Shown here one piece after another: positions 1-10,922 of a DNA stretch of 64,000 bases (position 1 is the stretch's first letter; every line of letters starts with the position of its first letter). Source of the DNA: Chaenocephalus aceratus (taxonomy: Eukaryota; Chordata; Actinopteri; Perciformes; Channichthyidae). The stretch is taken from assembly GCA_023974075.1 (NCBI GenBank), contig CM043785.1, positions 19,193,169 through 19,257,168 of the forward strand, in the 5' to 3' direction. Position numbers and translations under genes: made by a program. Below the pieces are notes generated by a model. It saw only the letters and a list, made by a program, of their open reading frames with translations. It made no database searches and was not told the origin of the DNA.

Positions 1-953
1 CCGGGTCCTCGGCAGTAAGTCGGACCCGTTTCCGGTGAGGGTTGGCCTCCGCCAGGGCTGCGCTTTGTCACCAATCCTGTTTGTAATATACATGGATCGG
101 ATTTCGAGGCGTAGTCGTGGGGGAGGGGGTCTGCAGTTCGGTGGACTAAGGATTGCACCACTGATTTTTGCAGATGATGTGGTTCTAATGGCTTCATTGG
201 TCTGCGACCTTCAGCACTCACTGGATCGGTTCGCAACCGAGTGTGAAGCGGCTGGGATGAGGATCAGCACCTCCAAATCTGAGGCCATGGTTCTCAGCAG
301 GAAACCGATGGACTGTCCACTCTAAGTAGGGAATGAGTCCTTACCCCTAGTGAAGGAGTTCAAGTATCTCGGGTCTTGTTCTCGAGTGAGGGAACAATGG
401 AGCGTGAGATGGGCCGGAGAATCGGAGCAGCGGGGGCGGTACTGCAGTCACTGTACCGCACCGTTGTGACGAAAAGGGAGCTAAGCCAGAAGGCAAAGCT
501 CTCTGTCTACCGGGCCATTTTCGTTCCTACCCTCACCTATGGTCATGAAGGATGGGTCATGAACGAGATCGTGGATACAAGCGGCCGAGATGGGTTTTCT
601 CCGCAGGGTGGCTGGTGTCTCCCTTAGGGATAAGGTGAGAAGTTCGGTCATCAGGGAGGGACTCAGAGTTGAGCCGCTCCTCCTTTGCGTCGAAAGGAGC
701 CAGTTGAGGTGGTTCGGGCACCTAGTTAGGATGCCACCTGGGCGCCTCCCTAGGGAGGTGTTCCAGGCACGTCCAGCTGGGAAGAGACCAAGGGGTAGAC
801 CTAGGACCAGGTCGAGGGATTATATCTTCGCTGGCCTGGGAGCGCATTGGGATCCCCCAGTCAGAGCTGGTTGATGTCGCCAGGGAAAAGAAGGTTTGGG
901 GCTCTCTGCTGGAACTGCTACCCCCGCGACCCGACCACGGATAAGCGGGAGAA
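1..953 (+). mobile_element. Decayed non-LTR retrotransposon, 3' part of reverse transcriptase ORF
   Basis: The remnant encodes the later part of a LINE reverse transcriptase in shifting frames. Residues read from 35 include the motif GLRQGCALSPILF, then a FADDVVLMA catalytic box (the YADD/FADD Asp pair) near 167-190, and then a thumb-like segment with SKSEAMVLSRK. The frame breaks with a stop at 323-325, and again near 590 and 870. The C-terminal piece (590-874) carries SQLRWFGHLVRMPPGRLP and an RGRPRTR stretch, typical of the ORF ends of abundant fish LINEs. It is 5' truncated by the window edge and cannot be functional. Family membership as a non-LTR RT is clear; I cannot assign the clade. 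Confidence 0.85.
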
Positions 954-970
954 GATGGATGGATGGATGG
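954..970 (+). repeat. Short GATG tandem tail at LINE 3' end
   Basis: Four GATG units directly follow the C-terminal coding remnant of the LINE. A short simple-repeat tail is a usual 3' terminus for this kind of fish LINE, so it probably marks the end of the insertion. Confidence 0.7.
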
Positions 971-1014
971 TCAAGCTTATTTTCTTCCTTCTTCTTCCTA
1001 GATAGATTAGATTA

Positions 1015-1067
1015 GATTATATTTTACTTTATTCATCCCACAACGGGGAAATTCACTTGTTACAGCA
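1015..1067. repeat. Teleost interspersed repeat terminus (TTTATTnATCCC...GGGAAATT type)
   Basis: Reads ACTTTATTCATCCCAC, then GGGGAAATTCA. The same motif recurs at 9934-9975 and 10163-10200. It is a very common repeat end in teleost genomes. Family name not assigned. Between 1068 and 1671 I see no gene. Confidence 0.55.
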
Positions 1068-1671
1068 GATTTATAAAGTCTCAGTTGGCCATAAACATAA
1101 TGTTTGCTGGCTACGATTTCGCTGGCGGACATCAATACAGTACAATAATATTCTATTTACAAAATACAACCAATAATAATGTTGAATCTTACTTGTGAAA
1201 AGTAATCCCCCGACCCCTGTTCGCAATCGTCCGCCGATTTGCACAGCAATACGCCGCACAGTGCTCTGGCATCTTGAAACCTCTGCTGTCTATGGGTAGA
1301 ATGTCTGTACAATATGGGTAGGATGACCGGTCCAAGATGGCGGTCGTATTTCTTGCGCCCTAGCAGCCAATGCGGCGTCTACTCTTTATATGTCTATGGT
1401 CAGTATGTGCTCGGCCTACCAGATCTGCTCGGGGTCCGTTACGCTTACCAATGACGTCACGCATTGGCTGTACGCCAACACAAGAGGTAATAATAATAAT
1501 ACTAAATAAAACAGGAAGTTAACCTAAATTAGATTAAGACACTGCAACAAAAGTAACAAAAACAATGTAATATCCTTTTCCGTTTCACAGAACACAAATT
1601 GGGTTATTTACATAATTATGTTTACACTGGTGACATTTACGGGACACAATTCACTGGGTTATATAGTGTGT

Positions 1672-2058
1672 GTGTCACGATTCTCATGTTATGTCACGTT
1701 AGTAGTTTTGTATGTTTGGGTGTTTGCTGTCATGTTTTCCTCCTGGGTTATTGTCTGGTCCTTTTCCCTGTGTTTTTCCTCCTGTCGTTAGTTTCCCTGG
1801 TGTGTCTAGTTGTCTGATTGTGTTCACCTGTTGTCCTTGTGTTTCTCCTCCCCTGCCCGGCTGTTTCTCGTCTCGTGATTACCCCTCCCTGTATTTAGTC
1901 TTGTCTCTTCCTGTGTTCAGTGTTGGTTCATCTTTTGTTGGTGACTGAGTTCACCGGTGAGTGTTCTGTTTTGTCTGTATTAGTTTCATTATCCTTGAAA
2001 TAAAGGTTTATCAGAGTTATCTGCATTTGGGTCCTGCTTCCTTCACTCAACCGTGACA
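1672..2058 (+). mobile_element. LTR of a gypsy-like retrotransposon
   Basis: The 387-bp segment begins TGTCACGATT and ends AACCGTGACA, giving the TG...CA ends and short inverted termini (TGTCACG/CGTGACA) expected of an LTR. An AATAAA-containing stretch lies near 1997, about 60 bp before the end, as in an R-U5 region. It is followed after 17 bp by a gag-like ATG. No matching second LTR is visible in the window, so the element is incomplete. The superfamily (Ty3/gypsy) is inferred from general resemblance to fish elements. Confidence 0.65.
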
Positions 2059-2075
2059 GTACGGACCAACCAGAA

Positions 2076-2207
2076 ATGGACCCAGCAGATTATTCATTTG
2101 AGGTGGAACTACAACATTTTTCCTTTTATTTGGCTTGCTGCTATGATTGGTGGAAGGGAGCGTCCGGTGTTCTGCAGAAGGAGGCCGCTCTGGTAGAGGC
2201 TTGGTGA
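2076..2207 (+). pseudogene. Gag N-terminal stub of the LTR element
   Basis: An ATG 17 bp after the LTR opens a 43-codon frame starting MDPADYSFEVE and ending at a TGA at 2205-2207. An MDPA start just inside the LTR is typical of fish gypsy gag. No capsid domain, zinc knuckle or pol follows. The sequence instead passes into minisatellite DNA, so the middle of the element (gag, protease, RT, integrase) appears to be lost. Confidence 0.5.
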
Positions 2208-2451
2208 GGCTTGGTGAAATTCTTACCTGGCTGGATTTTGAACTTCCTCTGGGTGTGTGATTTCCAGCCTGCTGACTACAAACGTCTCGGTGTGTTCCGT
2301 CTGGAGTCAACCAGTGCTTCTTCCCCAGTTCCTGCTCCTGTCCAGGAGTCGTTTTCTGGAACTCGTCTAGCATTTGGAGGTCCACGGAGCCTTTAGGCGG
2401 CTTCTAAGAGAAGGAGTCGCAAGTCCAGGCTAGCAGCCCGAGCCCCAAGAG

Positions 2452-2746
2452 CCATGATTCCGGTCCCAGTTCTGGCCCCAGCGGCCATGGTTCCGGCCCC
2501 AGCAACCATGGTTCCGGCCCCAGTACCGGGCCCAGCAGCAATGGTTCCGGCTCAAGAACCGGTCCCCACAGCCATGGTTCCGGCTCCAGAACCGGCCCGG
2601 GCAGCCATGGTCCCTGCTACAGAACCAGCCCACACAGCCATGGTCCCAGCCCCAGTCCTGGCCCCAGCAGCCATGGCTCCGGCCCCAGCAGCCATGGTTC
2701 CGGCTTCAGTACCGGCCCCAGTAACTCCAGTTTCGGCTCCAGGACT
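2452..2746 (+). repeat. Minisatellite A, GGTTCCGGCCCCAG-type units
   Basis: Imperfect units built on CATGGTTCCGGCCCCAG recur about every 18-36 bp. All periods are multiples of three, so the + frame stays open and reads as Ala/Pro/Val-rich protein (VPAP repeats). Confidence 0.8.
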
Positions 2747-2875
2747 GGCTCTCCGGCCAATGCCAGCTCCCCGTGTCCTGTCGGCGTACCGGCCGACTCC
2801 AGCTCCTCGTCTCCTGTTGGCTCTCCAGCCGACGCCAGCTCCCCGTGTCCTGTCGGCATACCGACCGACACAAGT
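2747..2875 (+). repeat. Minisatellite B, 36-bp units
   Basis: Three full 36-bp units and a partial fourth, each with a core CCAGCTCCnCGTnTCCTGTn, alternating between two subtypes (GGCTCTCC and GGCNTACC starts). This alternation suggests expansion from a 72-bp dimer. Confidence 0.8.
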
Positions 2876-3636
2876 CCCCTCTCAAGTTCCCTCTCAAGTT
2901 CCCTCTCAAGTCCCCTCTCGAGTCTCCTCTCGAGTCTCTTCTCGATTCCCCTCAAGACCCCTCTCAAGTCCCCTCTCAAGTCTCCTCTCCAGTTCCCTCT
3001 CAAGTCTCCTCTCCAGTTCCCTCTCAAGTCTCCTCTCGAGCTACCTCTCGAGTCACCTCTCAAGTCACCTCTCAAGCCATCTCTCGAGTCTCGTTACAAT
3101 TCAACTCTCAAGTTCCTTCTCGAGTCATCTCTCAAGTCTCCTCACGAGTCCCCTCTCGAGTCCACTTTCAAGACACTTCTCGAGTCCCCTCTCAAGTCTC
3201 CTCTCCAGTTCCCTCTCAAATCTCCTCTCGAGCTACCTCTCAACTCACTTCTCGAGCTACCTCTCAAGTCACCTCTCAAGCCACCTCTCGAGTCACCTCT
3301 CAAGTCTCCTTACAATTCAACTCTCAAGTTCCTTCTCGAGTCCCCTCACGAGTCCCCTCTCGAGTCCACTTTCAAGACACTTCTTTAGTCCCCTCTCGAG
3401 TCCCCTCTCGAGTCTCCTCTCGAGTTCCCTCTCGAGTCCCCTCTCGAGTCTCCGTTCGAGTCTCCGTTCGAGTTCCCTCTCGAGATCCCTCTCGAGGCTG
3501 CTCTCGAGTCCCCTCTCGAGTCCCCTCTCGAGTTCCCTCTCCAGTCTCCTCTCCAGTCTCCGTTCAAGTTCCCTCTCGAGATCCCTCTCAAGGCACCTCT
3601 CGAGTCACCTCTCGAGTTCCCTCTCAAGTCCCTACC
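2876..3636 (+). repeat. Minisatellite C, 12-bp TCTCAAGTCCCC units, about 60 copies
   Basis: About 760 bp of a 12-bp unit, TCTC(A/G)AGT(T/C)(C/T)CC. Because 12 is a multiple of three, several frames stay open on both strands (Ser/Leu/Pro, Pro/Ser/Gln/Val and, on the minus strand, Arg/Gly/Asp). Substructure is visible: a block near 3085-3185 (Leu-Gln-Phe-Asn-Ser coding, then CACTTTCAAGACACTTC) recurs near 3305-3386, about 216 bp later. This indicates a higher-order duplication. Confidence 0.85.
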
Positions 3637-4105
3637 CAGTGTCCTGGTCCGTTGGAGGTTCCGCTGGGGGTCCTGCCAACCCTGTGTCCTGTGCCGTTGG
3701 AGGCCCCGCCGTCTACTCTTCTGCCGGGGGTCCTGCCAACCCTATGTGCTGTACCGTTGGAGGTTCCGCTGGGGGTCCTGCCAACTCTATGTCCTGTCCT
3801 GTTGGGGGTCCCGCCGACTACTCTTCTGCCGGGGGTCCTGCACCCTATGTCCTGTGCCGTTGGAGGTCCCGCCGACTACTCTCCTGCCAACCCTGTGTCC
3901 TGTCCCATTGGGGGTCCTGCCGACGACTCTTCTGCCGGGGGTCCTGCCAACCCTATGTCCTGTTCCGTTGGAGGACCCGCTGAGAGTCCTGCCAATCCCA
4001 TGTCTTGTTCCGTTGGAGGTCCCGCAGTTACCCGTCTCGTCGGGGGTCCTGCCAACTCCTGGTCCTCTTCCGTGGGGGATCCTGCCGAAGCCTGTCCCAC
4101 CGGCT
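3637..4105 (+). repeat. Minisatellite D, units with GTCCTGCCAACCCTATGTCC
   Basis: Units with the core GTCCTGCCAACCCTATGTCC followed by TGTnCCGTTGGAGGT repeat at variable spacing (about 39-75 bp) with intercalated GCCGACTACTCTTCTGCC. It reads as Gly/Pro/Ala-rich protein in one frame. It is part of the same degenerate array series. Confidence 0.75.
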
Positions 4106-4196
4106 CTGGTTCCTGTCCGGCCGACACCGGGGCCTGCCCGGCCTCTGGAGCTGTCCCGTCAGCGCCTTCCTGCCCGGCCTCCGGAGCTGTCTGGTC

Positions 4197-4465
4197 TTCG
4201 CCCTCGAGCCCGGCCCCCTGAGAGCCCGGCCCCCTGAGAGCCGTGGTCTTCGCCTTCGAGCCCGGCCCCCTGAGAGCCGCGGTCTTCGCCCTCGGGCCCG
4301 GCCCCCTGAGAGCCGTGGTCTTCGCCTTCGAGCCCGGCCCCCTGAGAGCCGCGGTCTTCGCCCTCGAGCCCGGCCCCCTGAGTGCCACGGTCTTCGCCCT
4401 CATGCTCGGCCCCCTGACTCTTCCTGCCGCTGCCTTCGCCCTCATGCTCGGCCCCCTGAGTTTGC
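4197..4465 (+). repeat. Minisatellite E, 36-bp GAGCCCGGCCCCCTGAGAGC units
   Basis: About seven 36-bp units (12 codons) with the core GAGCCCGGCCCCCTGAGAGC followed by CGnGGTCTTCGCC. The array ends near 4465 in CCCTGAGTTTGCCC. GC content is far higher than in the flanks. Confidence 0.8.
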
Positions 4466-4499
4466 CCTGGCTACGATGGATATCCCAAATATCCTACTT

Positions 4500-6906
4500 T
4501 CGAGCAGTCCCTCTCATAAATGTCATGGAGAAATTAATTACGTTTAAATTTAAAACATTAAAAGAAAAAAATACATGGATAAAAGTTACAGTGCAGTCTA
4601 AGATATGAATAGTTCAATTAAAAGCAGCAACAAAAAGAAAAGTCTTCAGCCTGGATTTAAAAGTAGTAAGAGTTGCAGCGGACCTGCAGGTTTCTGGGAG
4701 TTTGTTCCAGATATTTGGAGCATAATAACTGAACGCTGCTTTACCATGTTTAGTTCTGACTCTGGGGACAGAAAGCTGACCAGTCCCTGAAGACCTGAGA
4801 GATCTGGATGGTTCATAATTTAGCAGGAGGTCAGAAATGTATTTTGGGCCTAAACCATTCAGTGCTTTATAAACCAGCAGCAGTATTTTGAAATCTATTC
4901 TTTGACACACAGGAAGCCAGTGTAAAGACATCAGAACAGGAGTGATGTGATCCACTTTCTTAGTGTTAGTGAGGACTCGAGCAGTGGCGTTCTGAATCAG
5001 CTGCAGCTTCCTAATAGATTTTTTAGTGAGACCTGTGAAGACACCATTGCAGTAGTCGAGTCTACTGAAGATAAAAGCATGGACAAGTTTTTCCAAATCA
5101 TGCTGTGACATTAGTCTTTTAATCCTAGATATATTCTTTAGGTGATAGTAGGCTGATTTAGTAACTGTTTTAATGTGACTGTTGAAACTCAGGTCAGAGT
5201 CCATGACTACACCTAGATTTCTGGCTTTATCTGTTGTTTTGAACATTGCAGACTGAACCTCAGCGCTCACTTTTATACGTTCTGACTTTGCTCCAAAAAC
5301 CATTACCTCAGTTTTATCTTTGTTTAATTGGAGAAAGTTCTGACACATCCAGTCATTGATTTGTTCAATGCACTTACTCAGTGTTTGAATTGGAGCATAG
5401 TCTCCTGGTGAAATTGTTACGTAGATTTGTGTGTCATCTGCATAGCTATGGTAACTTATTTTGTTGTTTTTCATTATCTGAGCCAGTGGTAGCATGTAGA
5501 TGTTAAAGAGAAGAGGCTCCAAGATGGAGCCTTGAGGAACCCCACATGTCATATTTGTCAACTCAGATGTGTATGTACCTATAGAAACAAAGTTGTTTCT
5601 GTCCTTTAGGTAGGATTCAAACCAATTTAGAACTGTTTCCGAAAGTCCCACCCAGTTTTCCAGTCGGTCTAGTAATATGCTGTGGTCAACAGTGTCAAAC
5701 GCAGCACTGAGATCTAATAATACTAACACTGAAGTTCTGCCACTGTCTGTGTTTAAGTGGATGTCATTAAAGACCTTTACAAGAGCAGTCTCAGTGATGT
5801 GGTTTGGACGAAAGCCTGACTGGAACACATCGAAACAGTTATTTAAATGCAAGAAATTACTCAACTGTTGAAAAACAACTTTTTCAATGATCTTCCCTAA
5901 AAATGGGAGGTTTGATATGGGCCTGTAATTGTTCATTACTGAAGCATCTAGATTATTCTTTTTTAAGAGCGGTTTAATGACTGCAGTTTTCAGGGCCTGT
6001 GGAAAAATACCAGAGTGAAGAGATTTATTTACTATATGAAGTAAATCTGAGGCCATGCAAGGCAAAACATCTTTGAAAAATCCTGTTGGAATAATATCAA
6101 GGCAGCAGGAGGAGGATTTCAGAAGTTGTATAATGTCCTCTAGGTTTTTATCATTAATCTGATGGAATTGTGTCATGGTGCTTGAATTGTTATTAGGTGG
6201 ACACAGAGACAACACATTTGCTGTTCCTGATGCAGAGGCACTGACTGCTTGTCTTATTTTCTGAATTTTGTCAGTGAAAAAGGAGGCAAAATCATTGCAC
6301 GCCCTGGTGGTTAGAAATTCAGAGGCTACTGACACTGGGGGGTTAGTTAGTCTGTCGACGGTAGCAAACAAGGCACGTGCGTTGTTTTTGTTTTTGGTAA
6401 TGATGTCAGAGAAGAACGATTGTCGTGCGTTTTTCAATTCCAAATTATAAAGGCCAAGTCTCTCTTTATAGATTTCAAAGTGAACCTGGAGATTTGTTTT
6501 TCGCCACCTGCGTTCAGCTTTTCGACATTCTCTTTTTTCTGTTTTCACGGTCATGGCCTTTCTCCATGGAGATATTTTCTTGCCAGACACTTCCTTTACC
6601 TTAGTTGGAGCAATGGCATCTATAACATTTTTAATTTTTGAATTAAAATGATCTACTAGCTCATTTACTGAGATGTTAGCAGGGGCAAGTGTGGAAGAAA
6701 AATTCTGAGTAAACATTTCCCTAGTATTTTCAGTTAAATATCGCTTTGTGGTTATCTCTTTTTGAACATTTTTGTGAACAGAAATAGAGCTCTCAAAGAA
6801 AACACAGGAATGGTCAGAGAGTGCAACATCAGTCACCACAACCTTAGAGATATTCAGACCCTTTGAGATAATTAAGTCCAGAGTGTGCCCCTTATTGTGC
6901 GTGGGC
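4500..6906 (-). mobile_element. LINE copy 1 (L2/CR1/jockey-like), near-intact RT ORF, 5' truncated
   Basis: An uninterrupted minus-strand frame of about 760 LINE codons ends at 4614. It starts with the tail of the APE-type endonuclease (GHTLDLIISKG, then SDHSCVFF with the catalytic Asp-His). A linker with Lys/Arg-rich KTEKRECRKAERRWRKTN follows. The RT then has [54 protein letters not shown] and the catalytic YADDTQIY. The C terminus has [28 protein letters not shown] and LHWLPVCQRIDFK. Homology to copy 2 begins near 6906; the codons between 6906 and 7016 are unrelated. The copy therefore lacks most of the endonuclease and its 5' part. About 110 bp of 3' UTR follow the stop. The clean frame argues for a recent insertion. 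One conserved glycine (GSILGP) reads Glu. Confidence 0.9.
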
Positions 6907-7016
6907 TCCGTCAGAAGAAGAAGAAGTGACGTCAGCGGCTTCATTTCAGCTTTATTTGCGTAATCTTCCCTCAGGGACTTATTCTGGTTTGAACGCAATC
7001 TTCTCTTTAGTTCCAT

Positions 7017-9920
7017 GGGGGAACTAAGTGCTGGGAACTAAGTACTGCAAAGTACTTGGTGTGTAAACGGCTATTGAAAGTTAAATTAAAAGTCTTTCAA
7101 GTGTAGAAAAAAAGTTTCTTGACAAGTTTAGGCAGTTGATGTTTTTTGGAGAGCGCAACAAGCTATAAACACAAGACTGACAGAATATCATGTTTTGGTT
7201 GCCAATGTGTTAGCATATACAGTAGCTGCCTGTTTCTTATTCAGCTGATACAAACTATAAGGATTCATATGGAGTTATTGCACTGGCCCCCACAGTGTTA
7301 TTCCAATATTAATATTCCTTTTAGCTTTACAACAATTATTTAGCTGCTAAAAGTTCAACTGTGTACGCTAGCTAGTCCCGCATGTGTCTTTTATTTGGTG
7401 CTTAGCAGGTATGGAATACTAGCTTGTTAGAGCTTTTTTCCGGAAACAGCTTCCTGTCAGGTAAAGCATTGTTATGAGAAAAATATTGATTTGTGCAGCA
7501 TTAAAAATTCCGATAGATTTTTTTTGCAGTTTTTTTCAAATCTGCCTGAATTGACTTAGCAGCAGAAGATATTCATCAGCTAAAGACACATCTGACGCTA
7601 AAAAGTTGTTATGACAATTATCAAACATTTGCCTTTTTTAAAAGACAAGCATTTAGCATGCACTGAGTTATGTTTCTGATTACCTGATGAGTTTATGTCC
7701 AATATTCACAATCTCACCAACATCTTGGTGATTCCCAGTTTGTGTTTGACTTCCTTACGCGGTGATGCTAACTTTGTTTTTCTGGCATTAGATGCTGGGC
7801 GGGTAGCACACAGTGGGATATTTATAACGCATATTTCCATGGATGACATCAACAATTCTGATTCGTGCAACTTTAAACTTTTGTTCTTTGGTTGAATTGT
7901 AGGAACAATTCAGGAGCTTATGTCTCAAGGGTTATTGCCAAATGAGGAAAGCCAACCATATTAAAATGTTAAGCCATCCCATTGAGTGGATCTTCATGCA
8001 GAATTATTTGGACTTGAACCAGGTGGTATTTCATTCAGGAATCTATGTATATGTTGTAACCAGCCTTGTGAAAGAAGCTTTGTAATTGTAAAAACAGGAG
8101 GGAGAAAGTCTTCAAAAGAGACAAAAATAAACTCATTCAAAATATTAATTTCAGTAGATAGATACCAATGGTATTACTGAGCAGCAAAGACATACTGTGT
8201 GAGTCTCATAATGCTATTCATCTCCAGCACTTGAGATATGTGTTATGTACACACAGACACCATATCGTCCCCCTGGGAGCTGCCAATCGTTTTGTCTGGC
8301 CTGGATCCCTCTTTTGTCTCCCTCCTTCTCTTTCCCCCCAAGTCCTGCCTTCTTATCCTCGCCCCCCACCCATGTCCCAAAACCTGATATTAAAAAAGGA
8401 TTACCAAAAAACAACATGGGTAATTTCCTGCCGCCCTGAGAACTATCCCCCTGTTGAGAAGACTCCCAAACCTCTTTCTACTTCCTACCTTCCCTCTCTA
8501 TCCCCCTCCATCTCTCTATGGGCTGCGAGTAGAGATTTAGAGGGGCGACAACCACAACAACAGCGGCGGGATGGTGGGGTGAGGATGGTTTTAGGGGGGA
8601 GGCAGAAGTCTATTTCTCCCTGACCTTGCTCTCTCAATAGTCTGCCAGCTGAGATTTGGAGGGCAACAACAACTGAGGGGGATTGGGAAGGGAGGAGAGA
8701 CAGAAATGTGACTCCCCAGTGAGCATCTCTCTGCTGAGGCGAGAAAGAGGAAAAAGAGTACAAGAGGTGGATGTAGGCGATGAAGGGCAGAGGGGAGGAG
8801 AGGTGTATCAGACAGAGTAGAGACGTGGAGAAGACCAGAGGGAGGGGAACATTAGGAAAACGTTTTGCTCGGTCATTTCCTTATGCTATCGAGGAATTTG
8901 AGCTCCTTATTGCAATGTGAGAGGACTCATGACAGAGTGTTGTTTAGAAATGAAGCTGTCAGGGACGAGTAAATACAGCAGCATGAGGAATGGTTTACTT
9001 TATTATTATTATTTTTGTAAACCTGCACTTTTAAATGCATTCAATCAAAATATCAATTTCAATACAAAAGAAGTTGACAGTATTTAGTGGTTTATCAAAA
9101 TGAGATTTTCAGCTGTCGCTTTTCAAATAGTAGATATTTGGACTGTCAGCTAAACAATCAAAAATGAATATTAATGGAACAGAGTCAATTTACCTCCCCA
9201 AAATACATTTGCATGTATATTACTTCTGACGTTCAGCTGATGCAAGAGATCTCCAGGCTGACATCACTACTGCAGTTCATAAAGACAGAACGTAGACAGA
9301 ATGTTAAACATTGCCGTAAAAATGTATATTACAGGATTAATTATTGTTCAGGATTTTATATGGATCTTCTTAAAATTTCTAATCACATTTGCTGGCAGAA
9401 TGTGCTCGATGTCATGCTTCCCTCGAGGGAAATCATCTTCATTGGCTGTCGAGACTAAAACCACTTTTATACAATAACACTGTCTTTGATGTGGGATCAG
9501 GTACAAGCTTTAAACTGACATTTCGACCCTCTCACAGAAGTGATGAGCCATTTGTGACCCGCGTTACACACAGGTATGCAGCACCATTCACACCAGTGTC
9601 AAACAATCCCAGGTTAATCGGTGGCCCAGAACATTCTGCAGCATTGTTCTAACATCCTTTTGAAGGAAGCTTTGTTTTAGCTCAGATTAAATAGCAACCC
9701 TCTGAGTAGCTACATTTGCATTTCCATAAAAAAAATGTATCTTCAATGTCACATTTCTGTACATTGTTAAAGTTATGTTGTTTCCCCAAAGGGAGTAATT
9801 CAAGATAATTTACAACATTTAATGATTTACATATAGGTTTTACACCTTGTTTTGTCCGATGTATAGCTAGTGCCTGGTCTTTAAATTTAGATTTTAGAGT
9901 TAGAACAGAAGATAGATAAA
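7017..9920. other. Intergenic DNA, no gene seen
   Basis: AT-rich DNA with scattered short open frames, none with recognisable domains or splice structure. The stretch around 8290-8760 is pyrimidine-rich on the + strand, then purine-rich. I see no RNA gene. Confidence 0.6.
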
Positions 9921-9924
9921 TAGA

Positions 9925-10205
9925 TAAATATATACTTTATTAATCCCAAATTGGGAAATTATTTGGTTACAGTCAACATTAAAATACAAATACTTAAAAA
10001 GTGGAAAAGAGTTAACAATTACAAATCCAAATAAAATGAAGCAGTAAATGTTAGGCTATGTGTCTATTGTGTTAAAACGAAGTGGCTTACATTTAAATAG
10101 ACTAGAGTACTTAACAGCTGGAACACAATGAATGTTCTGCATTGTACAATAAGATAAGATAAGATACTGTAGTACTTTACTGATCCCAATTTGGGAAATG
10201 TTTGA
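9925..10205. repeat. Two adjacent TTTATTnATCCC...GGGAAATT repeat ends
   Basis: A GATA-rich lead (gatagataaatagataaat) precedes TTTATTAATCCCAAATTGGG at 9937. A second copy, with a GATAA-rich lead at about 10147, reads TTTACTGATCCCAATTTGGG. Both match the motif at 1015. They look like two separate insertions of one teleost repeat family placed head to tail. Confidence 0.55.
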
Positions 10206-10551
10206 ATACGGTTTTACATTCACAATATGACACACATTAACCTTTAACATCTACTACACAGTTAACCAACAGTCCTCCTTAGCTGGTAAAGTGCAGTTCT
10301 AATCTACACTGCTTTGCCACATGGCTGTGATACTGATAGGAGATGGTAGGGTAAAGAGTAAATTAGGGAAGGGGAGGTGAGGAATAGAAAGGGGAGGGAA
10401 GGAGAGAAAGAGACAGAAGCTGTTGAATTATCCTCTATCTGTCATGTTTTCCTTTTTCTTCCCCACTATTCAGGAGTCACAGTGACCTCCATTCACCGGC
10501 TCCTAACAAGGGCTCCCACCCTACTCACTGTAATGCTACACTCTGGGACTT

Positions 10552-10553
<2 letters not shown>

Positions 10554-10613
<60 letters not shown>
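10554..10613. repeat. (CA)30 microsatellite
   Basis: Sixty bases of perfect CA dinucleotide. Open frames across it (His-Thr or Cys-Val repeats) are artefacts. Confidence 0.98.
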
Positions 10614-10616
<3 letters not shown>

Positions 10617-10861
10617 CAACTGCGACACAAAACCTTTTCTTACGCACTTCTGTGTTTTCATGCACAGTGCCTTGACAACAATCCGTCCTTTATCCCACTC
10701 TTTGTCTACGATACGCACACATGATGATGCACACAGGCACACACCAATGCACAAATGCTGTATAATACATAGCCGTGTTGCAAACAATCTAGATGTACTA
10801 TGCATAAATGTTTCATATGTACACTTTGTGCATGTCCTCTTTTCGCCTCAGCAGTAACTGG

Positions 10862-10864
<3 letters not shown>

Positions 10865-10920
<56 letters not shown>
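10865..10920. repeat. (AC)28 microsatellite
   Basis: Fifty-six bases of perfect AC dinucleotide, 250 bp after the previous CA array, with further short ACAC tracts to about 11200. Confidence 0.98.

Positions 10921-10922
<2 letters not shown>

Noticed and set aside
2876..3636. Regularly spaced repeats resembling a CRISPR array
   Set aside because: The unit is only 12 bp with no unique spacers, and the context is a vertebrate genome. It is a minisatellite.
2454..4221. Long + strand open frames (up to about 509 codons) rich in Ser/Pro/Leu that could be taken for a mucin-like gene
   Set aside because: They run through tandem arrays whose unit lengths are multiples of three, so several frames are open at once on both strands. 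There is no signal peptide, no splice context and no domain.
5677..6641. Short + strand frames over the LINE
   Set aside because: They are antisense shadows of the minus-strand reverse-transcriptase ORF.
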